Assembly (NCBI GenBank): GCA_965371225.1
Contig: CBDUXP010000060.1
Coordinates: 1 to 23,367 of the forward strand
Source of the DNA: CBDUXP01 sp965371225 [NCBI: uncultured bacterium]
Lineage (GTDB): Bacteria; Abyssobacteria; SURF-5; CBDUXP01
Direction of reading: 5' to 3'
DNA: 23,367 nt
Translations under genes and position numbers: made by a program
Shown: positions 1 to 4,989 of the stretch, piece after piece
Numbering within the stretch: position 1 is the first letter of the stretch
Layout: each line of letters opens with the position of its first letter
The notes under the pieces: generated by a model
The model's database searches: none
Seen by the model: the letters and a program-made list of their open reading frames with translations, nothing else
What the model was told of the DNA's origin: nothing

Positions 1-1
1 C

Positions 2-94
2 CTCAGCCTCTGGGCCTTCGACGTCCTCGCCACACTGCGGCGGCAGGGCCCGCCCAGGTCGCGGGTAAGCCCCCCGCCGCCACCCCAGTGTTGA
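2..94 (+). CDS. Possible C-terminal end of an unidentified protein (partial)
   Basis: A plus-strand frame is already open at the left edge. It reads LSLWAFDVLATLRRQGPPRS and then a short proline run before a TGA at 92-94. Nearly all codons in the first 70 bases end in G or C, as expected for real coding sequence in a genome this GC-rich, and the first 20 residues look protein-like. The tail could be a transposase or any other protein; I do not recognise the family. It runs towards the repeat-rich segment and the broken monooxygenase gene. With only about 30 residues visible, chance is a real possibility. Confidence 0.25.
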   Translation, partial: LSLWAFDVLATLRRQGPPRSRVSPPPPPQC

Positions 95-262
95 CGCGGG
101 TGTGCGCCCGGCTGGGGGGCAATAGGGGGGCGTTCCTGTTCCCCAGTGTCTACAGGGGTGTGACGAATATGCCCACGGCACCCCAGGGACGCAGGTAGGA
201 CACCCGCAGCCAACCCAGGAACTACGCGGGTTTCCGCCGGGCCGGGGGGCAATAGGGGGGCG
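53..262. repeat. Cluster of degenerate direct repeats with G-rich cores
   Basis: Segments 84-132 and 214-262 can be aligned without gaps over 49 bases with 40 identities. The last 19 bases, GGGGGGCAATAGGGGGGCG, are identical. Both begin CCCAG, then five variable bases, then ACGCGGGT. The same head recurs more loosely at 142-158 (CCCAG, five bases, ACAGGGGT), at 53-65 (CCCAGGTCGCGGG) and at about 182-196. Copy 84-132 can also fold, with CCCCAG at 83-88 pairing with CTGGGG at 112-117 around an inner CGGG/CCCG stem. The unit and spacing are irregular, so this is not a CRISPR array. It lies in non-coding sequence next to a broken gene. It may be a set of protein-binding sites at the end of a mobile element or a decayed repeat family; the sequence does not decide. 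Confidence 0.5.
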
Positions 263-417
263 GCGCTGAACGTAAGAGGGGCCCGCCGTCACCCTGTTAC
301 GTCAGGACGCCGACCGCTGAATCCACAACTTCCGGTAATACCTCTGTCAGTGGCCCAAATGATACTTGAGGCTTATTCTCGGGCTGGCACCCAAATAATT
401 GCCCTCCGCTAGAGCGC
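95..417. other. Intergenic scar-like region without recognisable genes
   Basis: No reading frame of convincing length or codon use lies between the partial frame at the left edge and the broken monooxygenase gene. The left half holds the G-rich repeats. The right half (about 300-417) is clearly richer in A and T than anything else in the window and contains no obvious coding sequence. From 345 it begins TGTCAGTGGCCCAAATGATA, which resembles insertion-sequence ends of the IS21 type in my memory only. The base-composition change and the abrupt end of homology at 418-420 suggest that a rearrangement or a decayed insertion produced this stretch. Confidence 0.4.
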
Positions 418-489
418 CTAGGCCCGCTCGCGGATCACCATCGGGTCGCTCCCGATCTCGCAGGTGGGAAAGACGGCACCGAACTTCAT
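418..489 (-). pseudogene. Truncated luciferase-like (LLM) monooxygenase, N-terminus only
   Basis: Reading leftwards from the ATG at 489-487 gives 23 codons beginning MKFGAVFPTCEIGSDP and ending VIRERA before a TAG at 420-418. This is the usual first beta strand of luciferase-like, F420- or FMN-dependent oxidoreductases, whose sequence normally continues with an AEDLGYDH-type helix and a DHV motif. Intact members have roughly 280-340 residues. None of the continuation is found in any frame downstream, so the gene is cut off, not merely frameshifted. A Shine-Dalgarno-like GAGGTG (501-496) overlaps the stop codon of the TerB-Coq4 gene upstream, and only 10 nt separate that stop from this ATG. 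The two genes were therefore probably a translationally coupled pair before the break. The family call rests on a short stretch but on a characteristic one. Confidence 0.6.
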
Positions 490-499
490 CGCGCGCACC

Positions 500-1492
500 T
501 CAGGCCGGCTGCAGACCGGCGTCCAGCGGGGGTACCCCGAGGCGCTCGCGCGCCACGTCAAGGGGCAGCGCCACGTACTCCCAGAAGTCCCAGTCGGTAC
601 TCAGGTCGACCGTCATCGCGGCGCCGCGCTGCAGCCCGTGCAGGACGTCCGCGGCGAGGGTGCCTTGGCCGATGCGCCCGAGGAGGACCGGCATAGGGAA
701 CGGCGCCAGGTTGATGCCCGCGGTGTGGATCACGATTGCGAACAGGGCCACAAAGAAGTCGTCCTCATGGCGCGTGAAGCCGGCCTGGAAGGCGGCGTTT
801 TTCAACTCCCCCTCGGGCGAGGTGTCGTAGCCCGCCAGAACGTGTGAGAAGTCGTGGAACAGGGCTCCCACCGGAAAACCACCCTTTTCGCCGGGGAACG
901 CGAGACCGGCGTCGACATAGTGGCGGAAGAACCGGTGGCCCAGCGTGTCTTCGGACAGATGCTCGAGGGCGCGGAAGCGCGCGGCCGTCTCGACGTCCTC
1001 CGGAATCACCCCTCGCATGATCAGAATCGCCCGGATCACTGGCCAGATGCCACCGAGCATGCGGTACGAGTTGCGCAGGTAGATGCGGATGTGCGCGTGC
1101 CGGAAGAAGGCGAGCCGGAACCGGAGCATCCGTCCCTGCGCGAGCGGACGGAGAACCTTGACCGCGGGCTCCTTCACGCCGAGTGCCGTGGCGAACGATG
1201 TGAGCAGGTCGACCTGCTCTTGGCTGGGCGGCCCGTCCGCCAGACTCATTGCGGCCATCAGGCGCACCAACTGGCGCGCCTGCGCCGGGTCGTCGAGGTG
1301 AGACGCCAGCTCCGCGGGCGCTATCGGCGGCAGCGTGTCGACGTCGAGGTCGGTCTCGAGCAAGAGCTGCTGGGCGGCGTCGAGCATCGCGCGCTGCGGT
1401 GGGCCGAGGCCGCTCCGGGCGGCACGCGTGACCACGGTCATGGCGCGCAGCTCGTACGGGGCAAGCTCAGGTCCGGGCTTGAGGAAGTTCAT
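500..1492 (-). CDS. TerB-like / Coq4-like two-domain protein
   Basis: A 330-residue protein. Residues about 34-120 resemble the all-helical TerB fold, including an LADG-x-P-x3-E stretch at 84-93. The rest matches Coq4: LSEDTLGHRFFRHYVDAG at 179-196, the metal motif H213-D-x-x-H217, then exactly 11 residues to E229, and a C-terminal W-x-PLDVARERLGV segment at 304-320. Coq4 binds a divalent metal through HDxxH-x11-E and acts in ubiquinone synthesis, where it has been linked to C1 decarboxylation and organisation of the Coq complex. Whether this fused form acts on a quinone is unknown. No signal peptide is seen; one hydrophobic stretch lies at about 145-162. The ATG at 1492 is supported by GGAGG at 1503-1499, six bases upstream. 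The gene sits directly before the broken LLM monooxygenase. The domain assignment is good; the function is an inference. Confidence 0.75.
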   Translation of the reverse strand: MNFLKPGPELAPYELRAMTVVTRAARSGLGPPQRAMLDAAQQLLLETDLDVDTLPPIAPAELASHLDDPAQARQLVRLMAAMSLADGPPSQEQVDLLTSFATALGVKEPAVKVLRPLAQGRMLRFRLAFFRHAHIRIYLRNSYRMLGGIWPVIRAILIMRGVIPEDVETAARFRALEHLSEDTLGHRFFRHYVDAGLAFPGEKGGFPVGALFHDFSHVLAGYDTSPEGELKNAAFQAGFTRHEDDFFVALFAIVIHTAGINLAPFPMPVLLGRIGQGTLAADVLHGLQRGAAMTVDLSTDWDFWEYVALPLDVARERLGVPPLDAGLQPA

Positions 1493-1545
1493 GGAGCACC
1501 TCCAGGGCGGGGGGCTGGGTGCCAGGCAGCCCTTTCAACTATGTC

Positions 1546-1556
1546 ACTTGACAAGT
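1546..1556. promoter_or_regulatory. Operator-like inverted repeat upstream of the TerB-Coq4 gene
   Basis: ACTTG-A-CAAGT is a perfect 5-1-5 inverted repeat. It overlaps a second one, TGTCA-CT-TGACA, at 1542-1553. Both lie 50-65 bases upstream of the start codon, where a repressor or activator site would be expected. The segment also contains TTGACA on the plus strand (1548-1553), but no matching -10 follows it. MarR-type regulators bind palindromes of this style, but no regulator gene is nearby. I could not place a convincing promoter for the minus-strand gene. Confidence 0.3.
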
Positions 1557-1758
1557 TTACGCGATTCCGGTGGCTGACCTGCCCCCAGTTGTCGTACCAC
1601 AGTTTAAGTTAGCGCCAGCGCCCGTGCGGGGAGCTGGGGCGGAGCGAAGACAGGCCTCGGTGGTCCACGCCAAGAACCTCCAATCACGAACCAGGGGGGC
1701 AACCGAAGGTCAGACCTTGCATCATTTTGGACACCCCCTTGCCCCCTAGACGCCCCCT
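1557..1758. other. Intergenic region between ssrA and the TerB-Coq4 gene
   Basis: No gene is visible here. The stretch contains GGGGGGCAA at 1694-1702, the same core as in the repeats at 114 and 244. On the minus strand it has three runs of five G (1757-1753, 1746-1742, 1738-1734), two of them separated by CAA. The promoter of the TerB-Coq4 gene should lie in this stretch or just to its left, but no clear -35/-10 pair stands out. Confidence 0.4.
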
Positions 1759-1778
1759 TTTCGGCTCAGGGGCCGAAA
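1759..1778 (-). terminator. Second hairpin downstream of ssrA
   Basis: TTTCGGC and GCCGAAA form a perfect 7-bp stem around a six-base loop, just beyond the main ssrA hairpin. It has no U-run on the minus strand (it is followed by AAGGGGG), so it is a weak terminator at best. It may act as a back-up or as an RNA end stabiliser. Confidence 0.35.
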
Positions 1779-1784
1779 TGCGAA

Positions 1785-1819
1785 AGTCCGAAGCCGCTTG
1801 TGGGAAGCAACTTCGGACT
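1785..1819 (-). terminator. Hairpin terminator of ssrA
   Basis: Starting 12 bases after the mature tmRNA end, the transcript can form a 15-bp stem with a CCCAC loop. The left arm is AGUCCGAAGUUGCUU and the right arm AAGCGGCUUCGGACU; all pairs are Watson-Crick except two adjacent U-G pairs in the middle. A short U-containing tail (UUCGCAUUU) follows, so this is probably the transcription terminator, though the U-run is poor. Confidence 0.6.
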
Positions 1820-1831
1820 CTCGAGCTCGAG
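1820..1831. repeat. 12-bp perfect palindrome next to the ssrA 3' end
   Basis: CTCGAGCTCGAG is a perfect palindrome, lying between the discriminator base of tmRNA and the terminator hairpin. It could be a processing signal in the 3' trailer or chance. Confidence 0.4.
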
Positions 1832-2185
1832 TGGAGGCGGCGGGAATCGAACCCGCGTCCAGAGTAGGTCTAGTACGACCGTCTACGTGCGTAGTCGACG
1901 TGTTTGTTCTCGCCCGCGGGGCCGCCAGTCGACCGGCTGCCCTGCGCGCCAGCGCGCTGTGTCTCGACGCGTGCCGTTGCGCACCGGCACGCGTCCAGTC
2001 CCCCTGATCGGCGCAGCGCCCGCCCCGGGGGACCCGGACGGGGCCACGAGCTACTAATGGTTAAGCAGCTAGGGCCAACGGTTGTTCGTCGGCAAGTATA
2101 GGTGTGCCACCGTGTTTTACGCGTAGGTAGCCTTCGCGACACGCGAGTCGTACCGTCTTTAGTCTGTCGAACCCAGTGCGCCCCC
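1832..2185 (-). ncRNA. ssrA: Transfer-messenger RNA (tmRNA)
   Basis: This is the tRNA/mRNA hybrid that rescues stalled ribosomes together with SmpB. The 5' end GGGGGCG (2185-2179) pairs over seven positions with CGCCUCC at the 3' end (1839-1833, one G-U pair). The T-arm reads GCGGG-UUCGAUU-CCCGC. The conserved 5' segment CUGGGUUCGACAGAC is present. The discriminator is A1832, and CCA is not encoded because CTC follows, so CCA must be added by tRNA nucleotidyltransferase. The length of 354 nt is normal. The interior has several GC-rich helices matching pseudoknot regions, including a long ACGCGUGCCG-type stem near 1965-1995. The tag frame is listed separately. The gene is divergent from the FAD oxidase gene and lies about 1.5 kb from smpB. 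Confidence 0.95.
2061..2093 (-). other. ssrA: tmRNA-encoded proteolysis tag ADEQPLALAA
   Basis: Reading the minus strand from GCC at 2093 gives A-D-E-Q-P-L-A-L-A-A and TAA (2063-2061). The LALAA end and ten-residue length match the classic tag ANDENYALAA. The resume codon was chosen because UACUU lies directly before it, like UAGUC before the E. coli resume codon with A at -4. A longer reading starting at GGC would give GTPIL in front. The C-terminal LAA is what ClpXP-type proteases recognise. Confidence 0.7.
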
Positions 2186-2208
2186 ATTCGGTGGGTGGTT
2201 CCCGTAGT

Positions 2209-2238
2209 ATTCTACCCTGTTGCCGCGCGCCGCGTCGG
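2209..2238 (-). promoter_or_regulatory. ssrA: Probable ssrA promoter
   Basis: On the minus strand TAGAAT (2214-2209) is a good -10 box. An 18-base spacer separates it from CCGACG (2238-2233), which matches only GAC of the -35 consensus. Transcription would start near 2202, leaving a leader of about 17 nt for RNase P to remove. The -10 lies within GTAGTATTCTAC, nearly symmetric, so it might also serve the divergent oxidase gene. Confidence 0.4.
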
Positions 2239-2284
2239 CCAGCGCGGCGGGGCGGGGTGCTGGACCGTGAAGGAGGAGTCGATT

Positions 2285-3646
2285 ATGCCGGTGGATACGG
2301 GATCGCGCTACGAGGAGAAGTCGTTCTGGCTGCGGGACTACGGCCCGTATACCCCCAATCCGCCGCTCCAGGGAGACCTGGCCGTCGAAGTCGCTATCGT
2401 CGGCGGGGGCTTCACGGGCCTGAGCACGGCCCGCGAGTTCAAGCGGGACAACCCGGGCGCGTCGGTCGCCGTGGTGGAGGGGGAGGTGGTCGGCTACGGG
2501 GCCAGCGGCCGCAATGCCGGGTTCAGCATGAAGCTGTTCGGGCTGGAGCCGGAGGTGACCAAGTGGCGGTGGGGCGCGGAGCGTACGGTGCAGGCGCACC
2601 GGTTCATGCAGCAGGCAGTCTCGCACGTGCGGCAGCTGATTGACGAACACGATTTGCAGTCCGACTACCGCCACACGGGGCTCATCCGGGTGGCGTACTC
2701 TCCGCAACAGCTCAAACGCCTGGAAAAGACGTACGCGCTATTTCAGGAGCTGGGGCTCGACGACGACATGTCGTTCGCCACCAAGGCAGAGCTGCAGGAT
2801 GAATTTATTACCGACCGGTACGCGGGCGGGCTGGTGGAGACGGACAGCGGCATCCTGAATCCGTGCAAGCATGTCCGCGAACTCAAGCGGCTGGCGGTGG
2901 ACGCGGGTGTGGACGTGTACGAGCGCACCCCGGTCGAGCGAATCTCGCGAGAGGGCGACAGTGTGGTGATCCACACGGCGACCGGGCGGATCACGGCGAA
3001 GAAACTCGTCCTGGCGACCAACGCATTCTCGCGCAGCATCGCCGGCCTCCCCAAACTCACGTCGCGACAAGCGCCGGTCTGGACGTTCATCGTGATTACG
3101 GAGCCGCTCACCGATGCGCAGTGGGCGGACATCGGCTGGTTGAACCGGCAGTCGTTCGAGGATAACCGCCAGCTCATCCACTACTTCCGGCCCACCGTGG
3201 ACGGCCGCATCCTCATGGGCGGAAACGATATCGCCATCCCCTTCGGCCGGGGCTTCGACCACGATTTTGCGCCGGCCATCTGGCGCCGCTGTGAGGCGCA
3301 TTTGAAATGGATTTTCCCGCAACTGCGCGACGTGGACATCGCGTATCGATGGGGCGGCCCGGTCTCCGTCAACCTGGACATGACGCCGGAGGTCGGCTTC
3401 ATTGGCGACGAGCGCGTCATCTACGCTACGGGTTACCTGGGCCACGGCGTGTCCATGTCGCAACTGAACGGCCGGCTGATTGCCGACCTGTTGAGTGAGC
3501 GGCGCACCGAGCTGAGCGAGTTCTGGATCGTGAATCGCAAGGCCCTCCCGCTGCCCGGGAACACGCTGGCCTTCGCAGCCACCCACGCGATCCGCACCGG
3601 TCTCACCCTCTGGGATCGGCTGGAAGAACGCTCGCTGCGCCGGTAG
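2285..3646 (+). CDS. FAD-dependent oxidoreductase, DAO family (PuuB/glycine oxidase-like)
   Basis: A 453-residue flavoprotein of the D-amino-acid oxidase type, which oxidises an amine or amino acid C-N bond and passes the hydride to FAD. The Rossmann motif GGGFTG is at 40-45, followed by the acidic end of strand two (VVEGE). The GASGRNAG signature at 72-79 is typical of the gamma-glutamylputrescine oxidase, glycine oxidase and DadA branch. A C-terminal GYLGHGV motif near 390 closes the FAD site. No signal peptide or membrane segment is seen. The ATG at 2285 was chosen because AAGGAGG (2270-2276) lies eight bases upstream; the open frame extends further left but would run through ssrA. The substrate cannot be read from sequence. 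It stands alone on the plus strand, converging on smpB with 30 bases between them, so it is not part of an operon. Confidence 0.85.
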   Translation: MPVDTGSRYEEKSFWLRDYGPYTPNPPLQGDLAVEVAIVGGGFTGLSTAREFKRDNPGASVAVVEGEVVGYGASGRNAGFSMKLFGLEPEVTKWRWGAERTVQAHRFMQQAVSHVRQLIDEHDLQSDYRHTGLIRVAYSPQQLKRLEKTYALFQELGLDDDMSFATKAELQDEFITDRYAGGLVETDSGILNPCKHVRELKRLAVDAGVDVYERTPVERISREGDSVVIHTATGRITAKKLVLATNAFSRSIAGLPKLTSRQAPVWTFIVITEPLTDAQWADIGWLNRQSFEDNRQLIHYFRPTVDGRILMGGNDIAIPFGRGFDHDFAPAIWRRCEAHLKWIFPQLRDVDIAYRWGGPVSVNLDMTPEVGFIGDERVIYATGYLGHGVSMSQLNGRLIADLLSERRTELSEFWIVNRKALPLPGNTLAFAATHAIRTGLTLWDRLEERSLRR

Positions 3647-3676
3647 GGGCAGTGTCCGCTGCGGGGTGGCGCGCGC

Positions 3677-4189
3677 CTATCGCTGCATGGCGCGTTTGCG
3701 AGCGCGGTCCATCTCGCGCACGACTTGCCGTTCCCGCAGCACGTGCCGCTTGTCGTGCAACTTCCGGCCACGGCACACGGCCAGCGCCACTTTCAGACGA
3801 CTGCCTTTGAAGTACATCCGCAGGGGGACTACCGTGAGCCCCTTCTGCTGCGTCTGCCCCACCAGCCGGTTGATCTCCCGCCGATGCAGCAAAAGCTTGC
3901 GGGGCCGCAGGGGCTCGTGGTTCTCCACATTTCCGTGGGAGTACGGGCTGATGTGCGCGTTATAGAGGTAGACCTCGCCGCGGTAGACCCGCGCGTAGCT
4001 CTCCCGCAGATTCACCTGCCCCGCGCGCGCGGACTTCACCTCGGTGCCGCGCAGGGCGATCCCGGCTTCAAACTCCTCGATGATGTCGTACTTGCGGCGC
4101 GCCTGCCGGTTCTCACTGACGAGCTTGAACCGCGCTAGCGAGCTTTCGTCCCTGTGCGGACGTTTTGCGCTGGACGCACGCCGTGCCAT
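3677..4189 (-). CDS. smpB: SsrA-binding protein SmpB
   Basis: A 170-residue OB-fold protein that binds tmRNA and delivers it to stalled ribosomes. Family marks are plain: NRQARRKYDI at 27-36, GTEVKS at 48-53, NAHISPY at 77-83, HEPLRPRKLLLH at 91-102, and GRKLHDKR at 141-148 leading to the basic C-terminal tail that enters the mRNA channel. It is slightly longer than the usual 150-160 residues because of a basic N-terminal extension of about 20 residues. The ATG at 4189 has GGGAG (4204-4200) ten bases upstream. It lies 52 bases after the exported two-repeat protein gene, but a good promoter overlaps the end of that gene, so smpB can be transcribed on its own. Its RNA partner ssrA is about 1.5 kb away on the same strand. 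Confidence 0.97.
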   Translation of the reverse strand: MARRASSAKRPHRDESSLARFKLVSENRQARRKYDIIEEFEAGIALRGTEVKSARAGQVNLRESYARVYRGEVYLYNAHISPYSHGNVENHEPLRPRKLLLHRREINRLVGQTQQKGLTVVPLRMYFKGSRLKVALAVCRGRKLHDKRHVLRERQVVREMDRARKRAMQR

Positions 4190-4216
4190 GATTCACGCAC
4201 TCCCTGCCGACATAGC

Positions 4217-4245
4217 AGTATAGCGGTCGGCCCCGCGGCGGTCAG
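4217..4245 (-). promoter_or_regulatory. smpB: Sigma-70-type promoter for smpB
   Basis: On the minus strand CTGACC (4245-4240) and TATACT (4222-4217) are separated by exactly 17 bases. The -10 matches consensus at five of six positions and the -35 at four of six. Transcription would start near 4210, giving a leader of about 20 nt that contains the smpB ribosome binding site. The -35 overlaps the stop codon of the upstream gene. Confidence 0.55.
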
Positions 4246-4988
4246 GACGCAGCGGGGCGGACGAGCAGGGGCGCGGCTTCCAGCACTTCCAACGCCGGCA
4301 GTAAGGCCTCCCGGTTCGCGGCCAGGATCTCAATGACCACCGGCCCGTCCAGCGTCACGAACGCATTGGCCCGCTGCACGGACCAGGATCGTTCGTACAC
4401 CTGCGCGGCGCTAGTCCGGTCCGCACACAACAGGTAGTTGATCCGCAGGCGCCCATTGGGCGACTCGACCTCCTGGACGAGCACGGACTGCACGGGCGCG
4501 TCCAGGGCTGCGCCCGCATGAGCGACCTCCGCCGCGGGTGCGAGAAACTCGTCAGCCACCGTCCACCCCGCCGGCAGGGCGGCGGCCACCATCTTGCGCC
4601 GCTGCGCCGCATCGATGTCCAGGAGCGCGGCGGCCACGCCCCAGACCTCGCGGGGCGCCCCGTGGAGTTCAGCCACGATGGTGCCCCGCGGCACGATGAC
4701 CGCTTCCCTGCCCAAGGCGCGTGTATGGCGCGCATAGAGGGCGGCCGCCCCGTCCAGATTCGCACACAGAAAATAGATGATCTCGAACGGTTCGCCGCGG
4801 TAGTGCCACTGCTGGCGCACGGCCGCGATCGCTTCGGGAATGCTGCTGACGTCCTCCGCGCGGCGCTCATCTTGCAGTTGCCAACCCGGCGGCGCCCTGT
4901 CCGTGCCCACTACCACGGTCGCCAGGGGATCTTCCGCCCCGGCCACCGCGGGCAGCAGGAAGACGCACGTCAGGAGGGCGAACCGCAC
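4242..4988 (-). CDS. Exported protein with two tandem repeats, function unknown
   Basis: A 248-residue protein that I do not recognise. Residues 1-18 form a signal peptide (MRF, hydrophobic core, AVAGA, then E-D), with likely cleavage after A18. The rest is two copies of one domain: about 34-125 and 139-238. Matching points are PPGWQLQDE with PAGWTVADE, IIYFLCANLDGAAALY with INYLLCADRTSAAQVY, and PRGTIVAELHG with LDGPVVIEILA. Each copy holds one cysteine in the same place (C75, C188). The start is GTG at 4988, with AGGGG just upstream. It begins one base after the stop of the radical SAM gene, so the two are translationally coupled and may work in the same process. The likely location is the periplasm or outside of the cell. 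No catalytic motif is seen. Confidence 0.7.
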   Translation of the reverse strand: MRFALLTCVFLLPAVAGAEDPLATVVVGTDRAPPGWQLQDERRAEDVSSIPEAIAAVRQQWHYRGEPFEIIYFLCANLDGAAALYARHTRALGREAVIVPRGTIVAELHGAPREVWGVAAALLDIDAAQRRKMVAAALPAGWTVADEFLAPAAEVAHAGAALDAPVQSVLVQEVESPNGRLRINYLLCADRTSAAQVYERSWSVQRANAFVTLDGPVVIEILAANREALLPALEVLEAAPLLVRPAAS

Positions 4989-4989
4989 G

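Noticed and set aside
53-262. CRISPR array
   Set aside because: The repeats are imperfect, unevenly spaced and few, and there are no cas genes in the window.
1832-1862. tRNA gene suggested by the GGTTCGATTCCCGC T-arm
   Set aside because: No D-arm or anticodon arm lies at tRNA distance. The 5' partner of the acceptor stem is 350 bases away, together with a tag frame, so it is the 3' part of tmRNA.
1820-1900. Integration site of a genomic island at the ssrA 3' end
   Set aside because: ssrA is a known target for tyrosine recombinases, but no integrase and no second copy of the ssrA 3' end was seen on the left side. The window does not support an island boundary here.
2102-2284. N-terminal extension of the FAD oxidase
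   Set aside because: It would read through the ssrA gene, and a strong AAGGAGG site fixes the start at 2285.
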